Below the pieces are notes generated by a model that searched no databases, was not told the DNA's origin, and was given only the letters and a program-made list of their open reading frames with translations. This document shows, in pieces, positions 25,594-33,820 of a stretch of 64,000 bases of DNA. The stretch is from assembly GCA_030055515.1 (NCBI GenBank), contig JASFYI010000001.1:124001-188000 (forward strand), read 5' to 3'. Origin of the DNA: Methanolinea sp. GTDB taxonomy: Archaea; Halobacteriota; Methanomicrobia; Methanomicrobiales; Methanospirillaceae. A program made the position numbers and the translations under genes. Position 1 is the first letter of the stretch, and the number at the start of each line of letters is the position of its first letter.

Positions 25594-25613
25594 GGCGGGT
25601 ATTAATTCCCGCC
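25594..25613. promoter_or_regulatory. Near-palindrome over the promoter of the UPF0316 gene
   Basis: GGCGGG, then TATTAATT, then CCCGCC: perfect 6-bp arms with a nearly symmetric AT centre (one mismatched pair). The centre looks like a TATA box about 40 bp before the ATG at 25642, so a repressor on these arms would block TBP. Confidence 0.4.
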
Positions 25614-25641
25614 CACGAGATAACGGGAGGTGGTCTGGTCC

Positions 25642-26241
25642 ATGTGGGAATTCTCGGTCTCCGGCGATGTCTTCGCGTGGGTGATCCTCCCTCTCCTCAT
25701 CTTCTCCGCGAGGATCTGCGACGTGAGCCTCGGGACGCTGCGCGTCATCTTCATCTCGAGGGGATTTCGCAGGATCGCGCCGCTCGTGGGATTCTTCGAG
25801 GTGATCATCTGGCTCCTCGCCATCGGGCAGGTGATGCAGAACGTGGAGAATATCGCCTCTTACATCGCGTACGGCGGGGGGTTCGCGACGGGGACGTGGG
25901 TCGGGATGGCTGTGGAAGAGAGGCTCTCCCTCGGCAACGTCATAATACGCGTGATCACGCAGAAGGATGCGCAGCCGCTCATCCAGGAACTGCGCGGGAT
26001 GGACGTGGGGGTCACTGTGATGGATGCCGAGGGGGCGAGGGGCCCTGTCAAGGTCCTCCTCTCGGTGTGCAGGCGCCAGGACCTCCCCCGCGTCCTCGCC
26101 TCCATCGACCGCCACCAGCCCGGCGCGTTCTTCACGGTCGAGGAGGTAAAAACCGTGAAGGAGGGGATATTCCCGAAAGGCCGGGGAGGATTCAGGTTGG
26201 AATGGAAGGACGCGCTCGGGTACTTCCGGAAGGGGAACTAA
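25642..26241 (+). CDS. UPF0316 (DUF2179-type) membrane protein
   Basis: 199 residues. Three hydrophobic segments occupy about residues 8-100 (VFAWVILPLLIFSARICDVSLGTLRVIF, then GFFEVIIWLLAIGQVM and a glycine-rich segment). A cytoplasmic DUF2179-like domain follows (VIIRVITQKDAQPLIQELRGMDVGVTVMDAEGARG, then a second VLLSVCRRQDLPRVLASI ferredoxin-like half). The fold suggests ligand sensing, perhaps of a nucleotide, but the function is unproven. ATG 25642 was chosen because GGGAGG overlaps the alternative GTG at 25630. Confidence 0.85.
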   Translation: MWEFSVSGDVFAWVILPLLIFSARICDVSLGTLRVIFISRGFRRIAPLVGFFEVIIWLLAIGQVMQNVENIASYIAYGGGFATGTWVGMAVEERLSLGNVIIRVITQKDAQPLIQELRGMDVGVTVMDAEGARGPVKVLLSVCRRQDLPRVLASIDRHQPGAFFTVEEVKTVKEGIFPKGRGGFRLEWKDALGYFRKGN

Positions 26242-26428
26242 AGCGCGGGAGGATTCGCCCGCGCGGTCGTGCCACGCGCGCGGGAAAAAGCGGCGTGAAA
26301 GGGCGAGGATGGGGCAGCGCGGTGCAGTTTCAAGGGGGAGGGGAGGGAGACCGGCGGCCCTGTCCGCGCGCCGGAACAATGGATTCCCTCGCCGGACGCG
26401 TCCCGCTGCGGCCGCGGGGGACCCGGAG

Positions 26429-28351
26429 ATGATGCGGGCCGGCGCAGGGGGCCGCGCACTCCTCGCGGTGCTCTGCATCGCGTCCCTCGCGGGATTCGCC
26501 CACGCGGACGCCGTCCTCGCCGGCCCCCCTCCGGGGGATGGCAATATCGAGGCGTTCTTCAACGGGGTTATCCCCTCTCAGCTGGCGAAGTACCACATCC
26601 CGGGTGCAGCCATCGTCGTCGTCCGGGGAGACGGGGTCGTCTTCGCCCGCGGGTACGGGCACGCGGATCCCCTCGCGGGCGAACCCATGGATCCTGCCCG
26701 CACCCTCGTCAGGGTGGGATCGATCTCGAAAGTCGTCACGTGGATCGGCGTCATGCAGCAGGTGGACCGGGGGAACCTCGACCTCGACACGGACATCAAC
26801 GTGTACCTCTCCGGTGTCCGCGTTGCCGACACGTACCCGGGGTGGCCCGTCACGCTCCGGCACCTGATGACCCACTCCGCGGGGTTCGAGGACAGGCTCG
26901 CAGGGATCTTCACCCCGGAGGGGAGCACGCCCCTCCCGCCCTGCGCGGCCCTCGCCCGCGGGATGCCGGCGCGGGTCCGGCCGCCGGGTGAGGTCCCCTC
27001 CTACTCGAACCACGGTGCGGCCCTCGCTGCGTGCGCGATCGAGAACGCCACGGGCACGCGGTTCGAGGAGTACGCCGAGTACGAGATCCTCCGCCCGGTC
27101 GGGATGGGAAACAGCACCTTTCTCCAGCCCCCTCCGGCTGGGCTCCGGGAACGTCTCGCGGGCGGGTTCGTCTTTTCGGGCGGGAAATACGAGCGGCAGG
27201 ACTTCGAGCACGTCACGTTCCCCGCCTCCGGCGGCCTCAGCGCAACCCCCCTCGACATGGGCCTGCTGGTGGCGTGCCTCCTGAACGGGGGGAACGTCTC
27301 GGGGAGGCAGGCCATCGACGGGAGGGTCGTGCGGTCCCTCTTTGAAATCTGCTACTCCCCCGACCCGAGGGTGGAAGGGTGGCGCGGGGGATTCATGGAG
27401 ATGCGGGAGGACGGCCGGTACGTGCTCTGGCACGGGGGTGACACCCTCCACTCTAGTTCCCTCCTCGCCCTCTACCCGGCGGAGAGAACCGGTCTCTTTG
27501 TCACGTACAACTCTGGGAACGGGGCTGTTCCCGCGAGGGAGATCCTCTCGGCGTTCACGCGGCAGGTCACCCCCTGTCCCGAACCACCCCTCGCTGTTGC
27601 CTGCGGCACTCCCGGGAAGGGACGGGACCCGCCGCTGACCGAGGTTCCCGCGGAGGAGGGGCGGTACGTCTCGACGAGGAGACCCGTGACAAATTACGAG
27701 AGGGTCCTCCTCCTCTCCCCTGCCGCAGAATACTCCATCGACGTGAGAAAGGTGCCGGACGGCGGGATCGAGGTAGGGGGAACGAGGCTCTCGCCGGTCT
27801 CCCCGGGATCGTTCGCGGACCCCGGGGGCAGGGTCAGGGCAGTCTTCGTGTCGCCACCGTCCGGTGGCAGAAAGTACCTCCTCCTCGCGAACAGCCCGGG
27901 CGCGATGTACGAGAAGGTGGAATGGTACGGGGACCCGTCCTTCGTGGTACCCCTCCTCGTCGCGAGCCTCACCGTCCTCCTCGCGTACCTGGTCACCTGC
28001 GCGGCATCCATCGTCCTGCCCGCGCGGCACGTGACGAAACGGAGGATCTCCCTGTACCACCTCCACTTCTCCATCCTCTCCGGCCTTTGCGTCGCCTTCG
28101 TCCTCGCCCTGTTCTCCCTGCTGCGGGGGGACAGGATATTTTACTTCCCCGGCGCCACCCTCTCGATCGTCCTCTCCCTCCCCCTCCTCACCCTCGCCAT
28201 GACGGGGATCTCGGTCCCCCTCGCCGCGAGGGCGTGGACCCGGCGAGATCACGCGCGGGGCGACCGGATAGGGTTCCTCGCCGTCACCGCGGCGGCAACT
28301 GTCTTCTCGTGGTGGACGGTCACGTGGAACCTCGTCCGGTTCCCGATTTGA
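26429..28351 (+). CDS. Secreted beta-lactamase-fold serine hydrolase with membrane-anchored C-terminus
   Basis: 640 residues from the first of two adjacent ATGs. A signal peptide (about residues 1-27, ending AHADA) leads to a class C beta-lactamase/DD-peptidase-like domain (about 40-380). The catalytic serine and lysine are in VGSISKVV (SxxK), the tyrosine in YSNHG, and a third motif in WHGGD. A linker and a beta-rich region follow, and the last 110 residues hold about four membrane helices. The active site would face outside the cell. Archaea lack murein, so peptide or ester hydrolysis of surface or environmental substrates is more likely than beta-lactam cleavage. The substrate is unknown. 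Confidence 0.85.
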   Translation: MMRAGAGGRALLAVLCIASLAGFAHADAVLAGPPPGDGNIEAFFNGVIPSQLAKYHIPGAAIVVVRGDGVVFARGYGHADPLAGEPMDPARTLVRVGSISKVVTWIGVMQQVDRGNLDLDTDINVYLSGVRVADTYPGWPVTLRHLMTHSAGFEDRLAGIFTPEGSTPLPPCAALARGMPARVRPPGEVPSYSNHGAALAACAIENATGTRFEEYAEYEILRPVGMGNSTFLQPPPAGLRERLAGGFVFSGGKYERQDFEHVTFPASGGLSATPLDMGLLVACLLNGGNVSGRQAIDGRVVRSLFEICYSPDPRVEGWRGGFMEMREDGRYVLWHGGDTLHSSSLLALYPAERTGLFVTYNSGNGAVPAREILSAFTRQVTPCPEPPLAVACGTPGKGRDPPLTEVPAEEGRYVSTRRPVTNYERVLLLSPAAEYSIDVRKVPDGGIEVGGTRLSPVSPGSFADPGGRVRAVFVSPPSGGRKYLLLANSPGAMYEKVEWYGDPSFVVPLLVASLTVLLAYLVTCAASIVLPARHVTKRRISLYHLHFSILSGLCVAFVLALFSLLRGDRIFYFPGATLSIVLSLPLLTLAMTGISVPLAARAWTRRDHARGDRIGFLAVTAAATVFSWWTVTWNLVRFPI

Positions 28352-28402
28352 CGGGGAGGGCCGGAAACGGTTATCATCGTGCAGCGACACAGGGGGAAGC
28401 GT

Positions 28403-29149
28403 ATGGAGCATTCTCCGGTCATCGCGTGGGTGATCGTCGCAGTCGCGGCGGGAATAACCGCGCTCGCGATCCTCGGCGTGGCATTGCCCGGGGGGTTCCA
28501 CGGGGACCGCGCACCCGCCGCGGAGACCGCGCCCGGACCACCGGGGGTATCAGACGGAATCCCTCTCCCGCCCCCCGCGAAGGGGGGTTCTCTCTCCCTC
28601 GAGGAGGCCATCGCGAAGAGGAGGTCGCAGAGGAGCTTTAGCGCAAGACCACTCGCCCTCTCCGACGTCTCGCAACTCCTCTGGGCAGCGCAGGGAATCA
28701 CCGGGGAGAGAGGATTCCGGAGTGTGCCTTCGGCCGGCGCTCTCTACCCGCTCGAGGTGCTCCTCGTCGCAGGCAGCGTGGAGGGTCTGCGACCCGGCGT
28801 CTACCGCTACGTCCCCGCCACGCATTCCCTGCGGGTGGAGAGGGAAGGGGACATCCGGCAGAACCTCCAGTCGGCGGCCGTGAACCAGCCCGCCGTCGGG
28901 CAGGCGCCCGCGACCATCGCGATCGCGGCGGTCCCCTCCCGGACCACGGCCAAATACGGGGAACGCGGCACCCGCTACGTCCACATGGAGGCAGGGCACG
29001 CGGGGCAGAACGTGTACCTCCAGGCAGAAGCGCTCGGGCTCGGAACGGTCGCGATCGGGGCATTCTCCGACGAGCGTGTCGCGGCGCTCCTGGACCTCGG
29101 CGAGGGTGAGGTCCCGCTCTACCTCATGCCGGTGGGCCACCCGCCGTGA
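28403..29149 (+). CDS. Membrane-anchored SagB-type nitroreductase
   Basis: 248 residues. One N-terminal membrane helix (about residues 8-30) is followed by a Pro/Gly-rich linker and an FMN-binding nitroreductase domain opening with RRSQRSFSARPLALSDVSQLLWAAQG and containing the conserved SAGALYPLEVLLVAG stretch of SagB-type dehydrogenases. GHAGQNVYLQAEALGLGTV forms the FMN-phosphate side. SagB proteins oxidise azoline heterocycles, but most stand-alone members, including those in archaea, have no known substrate, and no cyclodehydratase is nearby. ATG 28403 was preferred over GTG 28379 because AGGGGGAA lies at good spacing before it. Confidence 0.85.
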   Translation: MEHSPVIAWVIVAVAAGITALAILGVALPGGFHGDRAPAAETAPGPPGVSDGIPLPPPAKGGSLSLEEAIAKRRSQRSFSARPLALSDVSQLLWAAQGITGERGFRSVPSAGALYPLEVLLVAGSVEGLRPGVYRYVPATHSLRVEREGDIRQNLQSAAVNQPAVGQAPATIAIAAVPSRTTAKYGERGTRYVHMEAGHAGQNVYLQAEALGLGTVAIGAFSDERVAALLDLGEGEVPLYLMPVGHPP

Positions 29150-29163
29150 AGACTGCCCACCTC

Positions 29164-29811
29164 TCACTCGAGCATCACGAGGCCTATCGAGACGATGTTC
29201 CCGTGCTCGATCATCCCGTACTCCATGTCCCGGCACGGGACGACGTGGAGGTCCCACCCCACGTTCCTCGCCGTGGAGAAGACGTCTATGCCCGCGGCCT
29301 CCATGCTCGGCCTCACAAGGTCCATGTGCCTGCACATCCGCCGTATGCTCTCGTCGACGATCCCGGGCTGCTCCTCTGCCACGCAGTGCTGGTGCGCGCA
29401 GTAGATGCAGGGGTACGCGCCGAACCCGAAAGCCTTGTAAAAATCGTGGTAGAACGCGGTCTTCTCGAGGAAATGGACCGTCCCGTTCACCCAGAGGATG
29501 AGGTCGCGGAAGAACGGGTGGAAGTCCTTTGGGATCTCGTCCGGTGAAATCTGCGGGTGCCCCGGGATACCGTCGAACCGGAGGAGGAGCCCCGTCGAGT
29601 ACTCGGCGATCATCCGCCTCGTCTCTTCCGGCGACGGGGCATAAGGCGGGCAGCTCATGTGCTTCCCGTACCCCTTGCACCCGTACCTGCACTTGAACCG
29701 CACCCACTCGGAAACGACCACGTCCCTTGACCGTATCGGGCGGGCACTCGCCCCCCTCTCCTCCGCGAGGCGGGAGAGTTCCGCGATCTCGGCTTTCACC
29801 CTCTCGTTCAT
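29164..29811 (-). CDS. DUF2284 metal-binding protein
   Basis: 215 residues. The N-terminal third carries FKCRYGCKGYGKHMSCPPYAPS, the CxxxC...SCPP pattern of DUF2284, and the middle adds YPCIYCAHQHC, giving at least six cysteines for a probable iron-sulfur or metal site. A fumarate or corrinoid link has been proposed for some relatives, but nothing here decides it. The ATG at 29811 is the best family-like start; an in-frame TTG at 29850 is possible. It is convergent with the SagB-type gene and divergent from the iron-sulfur flavoprotein gene, with which it shares a 95 bp promoter gap. Confidence 0.8.
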   Translation of the reverse strand: MNERVKAEIAELSRLAEERGASARPIRSRDVVVSEWVRFKCRYGCKGYGKHMSCPPYAPSPEETRRMIAEYSTGLLLRFDGIPGHPQISPDEIPKDFHPFFRDLILWVNGTVHFLEKTAFYHDFYKAFGFGAYPCIYCAHQHCVAEEQPGIVDESIRRMCRHMDLVRPSMEAAGIDVFSTARNVGWDLHVVPCRDMEYGMIEHGNIVSIGLVMLE

Positions 29812-29906
29812 CCTCTCGTCCCGTGTTGACTCTTTCTGGGATCCCGGCAAAAAAGGTATCGCGGGGTCCGAAACGCAGATAACAGGCGCGTGACCACAGG
29901 TGACGT

Positions 29907-30797
29907 GTGAAGGAGGCCGGAGATCTCCCGCGGGAGAAGGTCATCGAGGCCGCGGGGAGGTCGTATCTCGTCAGGATGCGGGAGGAAGACCTCGGCGCGG
30001 TGTACCCCGGGATGGTGAGGTATACCGTCGAGCTCGTGGAAGGGGGGAGGATAGTATCGGTCTTCCGGACGAACACCTACGAGTACGCCCCGACGATGCC
30101 CTACGATGCCCGCGAGGTCGCGGAGAGGACCTTTGCGAGGTGGGTGAGGGAACTCGGGGAGGACGCCGCGGGATTCGAGCCGCCCGTTGCAACGCGGTTC
30201 GCGCGTGGGGTGCAAACCCCCTCCCCGCCGCCGGCGGTCGTCGTCATCCAGGGGAGCCCACGTCCGGGGGGGAACTGTTCCATCCTCGCCTCGTGGGTAG
30301 CGGGAGAGGCGGGGGCCATGGGCCTTTTCGCGAGCGTCGTGTACCCCCACGACATGGACATCCACCCCTGCACGGGGTGCTACCAGTGCTACAACACGGG
30401 CGAGTGCGTCTTTGACGACGACATGGCGGGGATAATCGATGCGGTGAGCCGCTGCCGCCTCCTCGTCGTCTGTACCCCCGTCTACACGAACACGGTCCCG
30501 GCGGGGACAAAGGCGCTCTTCGACAGGTTCCAGGCGTACCACGCGCAGCGGACGCTCAGCCCGCAACCCCCCGGCAAGGGGGCGGCAGGCCTCCTCGTCG
30601 CGGTCGCGGGGAGGAGGGGGAAGGAGAATTTCACCTGCGTGTCGCGGGTCGTGTCCGCTTTCTTCTCGATCGCGGGCATCAGGGCCGGAAAGCCGCTGCT
30701 CATCGACGGCATGGACGAAAAAAGGGACGTCCGGTCCATCGGCGGCCTCGAGGAGGATGTCCGGGCGGCTGTCAGGGCCGCACTCGGCGAGGGCTAG
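29907..30797 (+). CDS. Iron-sulfur flavoprotein with extra N-terminal domain
   Basis: 296 residues. Residues about 105-296 form a flavodoxin-like NADPH-dependent FMN reductase domain: VVVIQGSPRPGGNCSILA binds the FMN phosphate, and HPCTGCYQCYNTGECVF gives a Cx2Cx2Cx5C motif of the kind that holds the 4Fe-4S cluster in methanogen Isf proteins. CTPVYTNTVPAGTKALFDR is the second FMN contact. Isf passes electrons from ferredoxin to oxygen or peroxide in Methanosarcina. The first 100 residues are an unfamiliar mixed alpha/beta domain without cysteines. GTG at 29907 is the track-consistent start and needs checking. Confidence 0.85.
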   Translation: MKEAGDLPREKVIEAAGRSYLVRMREEDLGAVYPGMVRYTVELVEGGRIVSVFRTNTYEYAPTMPYDAREVAERTFARWVRELGEDAAGFEPPVATRFARGVQTPSPPPAVVVIQGSPRPGGNCSILASWVAGEAGAMGLFASVVYPHDMDIHPCTGCYQCYNTGECVFDDDMAGIIDAVSRCRLLVVCTPVYTNTVPAGTKALFDRFQAYHAQRTLSPQPPGKGAAGLLVAVAGRRGKENFTCVSRVVSAFFSIAGIRAGKPLLIDGMDEKRDVRSIGGLEEDVRAAVRAALGEG

Positions 30798-30820
30798 GGC
30801 GGTTTCACGGTCCCCGGGGA

Positions 30821-31504
30821 TCAGGCGTCGAGCGTGCGGTCACCGGTCCGCCGGACGAGGTGCGGTCCCTCCTGGAGGGGATCGTTCACGAGCCTCGACA
30901 CGTGGTACGCCTCGAGCACGTCCTCGGGATACGGGGAGAGGATTTCCGCGAGCTCCTCCCTCCGGATGGGTCCCGGCGCGATCCACCGCGCCTCGTCCTC
31001 ACGGCGGAGGATGGCCGGCATCCTGTCGTGGAACCTCGCGACGAGGGGGTTTGGATCGGTCGTGATGATCGTGAAGGTCCAGAGAGGGGGAACCCTCCCC
31101 TTGAGGACGTCGTAGAGTCCCGCGAACGCGAAGAGTTCGCCGTCCTTTCTCCTTATGTAGACGGGGACCTTCTGCGTCCCCGACTTCTCCCACTCGTAGA
31201 AGCCCGTCGCGGGGACGAGGCACCGGTGCCTCGCGAGGGGGCCGCGGAACGAGGGTCTCTCGTGGAGGGTATCTGCCCGGGCGTTTATCAGGGGCCTCGC
31301 ACCCGTCATGTCCCGCGTCCACGACGGCACAAGCCCCCACGTCATCTGCTGGATGACGCGCCTGCCCTCGTGCGTCGTGTAGATGACGGGGACCTGCTGG
31401 GATGGAGCGATGTTATACCTCGGCGCGAGGGCGAGCCCGGCGGTGTCGACGCCGAACCGTTCGCCGAGCCCGACAGTCAGGGCGAGAGTGAACCTGCCGC
31501 ACAT
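30821..31504 (-). CDS. SOS response-associated peptidase (HMCES/YedK family)
   Basis: 227 residues. The mature protein begins with catalytic Cys2 in MCGRFTL, and the family set is complete: NARADTL (Asn), GFYEW (Glu), and FHDRMPAIL (His). HMCES/YedK forms a thiazolidine crosslink with abasic sites in single-stranded DNA and shields them during replication. It overlaps the HAD gene upstream by 28 bp, so the two are probably cotranscribed. It is convergent with the iron-sulfur flavoprotein gene. The call is firm and adds another repair function to a window rich in them. Confidence 0.95.
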   Translation of the reverse strand: MCGRFTLALTVGLGERFGVDTAGLALAPRYNIAPSQQVPVIYTTHEGRRVIQQMTWGLVPSWTRDMTGARPLINARADTLHERPSFRGPLARHRCLVPATGFYEWEKSGTQKVPVYIRRKDGELFAFAGLYDVLKGRVPPLWTFTIITTDPNPLVARFHDRMPAILRREDEARWIAPGPIRREELAEILSPYPEDVLEAYHVSRLVNDPLQEGPHLVRRTGDRTLDA

Positions 31505-32205
31505 GGGAACCCCGTGGCGTCGTCACCCCCCGCGACGGTCTCGAGGATTGCGAGGAGCTCGAGGGGAGAGTCTATCGCGAAGTGTGCCCCGCCCGTGGTG
31601 TCCGGCCGGGCGAACCGGTCGCCGTACCGGGCGTAGACGGTGATCATTCCCAGCCGCCTGCAGGGTGCGATGTCCCTCCGGGGGCTGTCGCCGATCGCGA
31701 TTGCCTCGCGGGGCCGGCACCCGAGCAGTTTCAGAGCGTACCCGAACGGGACCGGGCTCGGTTTCTTCTGCCACGTCGCATCGAAGGTGACAACGCGGTC
31801 AAAGAGGCCAGAGAGACCCGTCTTTTCGAGCCTCGGCGCGGCATCGCGGGAGTGGGCGTCCGTGACGAGGGCGAGGCGCAGTCCCTTCTCCCGCAGAACG
31901 TGGAGCGTCTCCCGAACCCCCGGGTATGGCTGGATCGCCGCGAGCTTGGCCTCCCGGTATATCGCGGTGCACCGCGAGAGGAGGTCGGCGTCGTCCAGGC
32001 CCCTGTCGAGGAAGTACTCCCGGATGTTCTCGGGGTCCTCGAATCCCTTCCCCTCGCGGAGGAAGTAGGAGAAGAGACTCTCAGGGTCCCCGCACCCTGC
32101 CTCGCGCGTGATTGCCCTGCAGGCAGCATATTTTGCTCCCACGAGGTCAAAGAGGGTATTGTCCATGTCGAGGATAACGGCCCCGACACGCCTGCCGCCG
32201 TTCAT
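31477..32205 (-). CDS. HAD-family phosphatase
   Basis: 242 residues. Motif I is ILDMDNTLFD (nucleophile Asp near residue 13), with motif II at LVTDAHS, motif III lysine in TWQKKPSPVPFG, and motif IV in IGDSPRRDI. The helical cap sits between motifs I and II. The layout is that of 2-haloacid dehalogenase/phosphoglycolate phosphatase relatives, and the substrate is not predictable. The first codons follow a GGAAC-rich gap shared with the divergent MBL-rhodanese gene. Its C-terminus is an unusually Gly/Ala/Ser-rich tail inside the overlap with the SRAP gene. Confidence 0.88.
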   Translation of the reverse strand: MNGGRRVGAVILDMDNTLFDLVGAKYAACRAITREAGCGDPESLFSYFLREGKGFEDPENIREYFLDRGLDDADLLSRCTAIYREAKLAAIQPYPGVRETLHVLREKGLRLALVTDAHSRDAAPRLEKTGLSGLFDRVVTFDATWQKKPSPVPFGYALKLLGCRPREAIAIGDSPRRDIAPCRRLGMITVYARYGDRFARPDTTGGAHFAIDSPLELLAILETVAGGDDATGFPCAAGSLSP

Positions 32206-32359
32206 CGAACCAAGTCCCCCCTACAGAGTTCCCCCCGGTTCCATATGGAATTATTGTTCGGAAAAGTGTTCGATAAATTGGGCGGTACCCCCGGCCCCGT
32301 GCAAATAGTGAAGATACCACGCGCACATACCTCCCTCACGCAGGGGGTTGCACGGTAAA

Positions 32360-33736
32360 ATGTTCCTCCAGAAGGTGCGGTCAGAGGGCCTCTCCCACAA
32401 CTCTTACTTCGTCTCGGACGGCGGGCAAGCCGCCGTGATTGACCCGCGGCGGGACTGCGAGGTCTACCTCGACATTGCTGCCGCAACCGGCTCGCGCATC
32501 ATTCACATCTTCGAGACACACCGGAACGAGGATTACGCCACGGGCTCGCTCGAGCTCTCGGCGCGGACGGGGGCCTCCATCTACCACGGTGCGGCTCTCG
32601 ATTTCTCGTTCGGGAGACCCGTCCGGGAGGGGGACACGTTCCACGTCGGCCGGCTCGAACTCGAGGTACTCGAGACGCCGGGCCACACGCCCGAGAGCAT
32701 CTCGCTCGTCCTGCGGGACCTCTCCGTCTCCCGCGACCCGATCTTCCTCTTCTCCGGGGACGCCCTCTTTTCGGGCGACGTGGGCAGGACCGACCTGCTC
32801 GGGCCGGAGAAGGCAGAGTGGGCGGCGGGGACGCTCTACGATTCCCTGCACAGGAAAATCCTCCCTCTCGGGGACGGGGTCATCGTGTGCCCGGCCCACG
32901 GGGCGGGATCGGTCTGCGGGGGAGATATATCGGACCTCGAATTCACGACGGTAGGGTACGAGAGGGCCCACAACCCCTGTTTCCTCCTCGGGAGGGAGGA
33001 GTTCGTCGCGAGGAAGAAGGCCGAGCACCACTACAGGCCGCCATACTTCACCACGATGGAGAAGGTCAACAGGGAAGGCCCGCCGGTCCTCTCGCACCTC
33101 CCCCGGCCCGTCCCCCTCGACCCGAAGGAATTCGCGGAGAAGGTGGGAGCGGGTGCACAGGTGATCGACGTCAGGTCCCCCGAGGCATTCGGCGGGGGGC
33201 ACGTTCCCGGCAGCATCTCCCTCTGGAAGGACGGGATCCCCTCCTTCGCGGGGTGGGTCCTCTCCTACGACCGCCCCATCCTCGTCGTCGACGAACCCGG
33301 AGAGCCCCCCGGTACGGTCGTGCAGCGCCTCGTGCGGCTCGGTTACGACGCGGTCGCGGGGTACCTCGCGGGAGGTTTCCCCGCGTGGAGCCGCGCGGGG
33401 AAGACCGTGGACAAGGTAGAGACGTGGTCCGCGGCAACGCTCCACGACTCGCTCGAGAAGGAGAGGCTCGTTCTCCTCGACGTGAGGGACAGGAAGAACA
33501 GGGATGCGCACGGGTTCATCATGGGTTCGCGGCACATATACGTCGGCGAGCTCCCCTCGCGCCTCGGGGAACTCCCCAGGAACCAGAAGGTCGCGGTCTA
33601 CTGCGATGCGGGTTTCAAGGGGAGCCTCGCCGCGAGTATCCTGCGGGCCGCGGGCTTCGAGCGCGTCGCCAATGTCCTCGGAGGGTTCGCGGCGTGGAGG
33701 GCAGCCGGATACCCCGTCGAGAGGAGGTCGTCGTGA
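32360..33736 (+). CDS. MBL-fold hydrolase fused to two rhodanese domains
   Basis: 458 residues. An N-terminal metallo-beta-lactamase domain (1-250) of the persulfide dioxygenase group is followed by two rhodanese domains (about 255-350 and 365-458). The first metal motif reads THRNEDY instead of THxHxDH, while later ligands (CPAHG, SGDALFSGD) are intact. Only the second rhodanese keeps a cysteine loop, CDAGFKGS near residue 420. A role in sulfane-sulfur handling is inferred. ATG 32360 gives the family start MFLQKVRSEGLSHNSY; TTG at 32348 is less likely. Confidence 0.88.
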   Translation: MFLQKVRSEGLSHNSYFVSDGGQAAVIDPRRDCEVYLDIAAATGSRIIHIFETHRNEDYATGSLELSARTGASIYHGAALDFSFGRPVREGDTFHVGRLELEVLETPGHTPESISLVLRDLSVSRDPIFLFSGDALFSGDVGRTDLLGPEKAEWAAGTLYDSLHRKILPLGDGVIVCPAHGAGSVCGGDISDLEFTTVGYERAHNPCFLLGREEFVARKKAEHHYRPPYFTTMEKVNREGPPVLSHLPRPVPLDPKEFAEKVGAGAQVIDVRSPEAFGGGHVPGSISLWKDGIPSFAGWVLSYDRPILVVDEPGEPPGTVVQRLVRLGYDAVAGYLAGGFPAWSRAGKTVDKVETWSAATLHDSLEKERLVLLDVRDRKNRDAHGFIMGSRHIYVGELPSRLGELPRNQKVAVYCDAGFKGSLAASILRAAGFERVANVLGGFAAWRAAGYPVERRSS

Positions 33737-33778
33737 GGGTGCGGCAAGGGAAACGGGGTGTTTCCCGGAGAATTCACA

Positions 33779-33790
33779 ATATTTATTAAG
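33779..33790 (+). promoter_or_regulatory. TATA box of PPOX-fold gene
   Basis: ATATTTATTAAG lies about 36 bp before the ATG at 33821 and predicts transcription starting near 33812, a very short leader. The element is in the 84 bp after the MBL-rhodanese stop, so the gene is transcribed separately. Confidence 0.5.
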
Positions 33791-33820
33791 GGGACTATCA
33801 ACCCTGAATGCAGGTATGGT

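Noticed and set aside
26330-28501. 723-codon antisense frame across the serine hydrolase gene
   Set aside because: Mirror of a real gene with signal peptide and catalytic motifs; composition is typical of shadow frames.
28403-29149. SagB-type gene as part of a peptide-toxin (azoline) cluster
   Set aside because: No cyclodehydratase, precursor peptide or export gene lies nearby; stand-alone SagB-like proteins are common.
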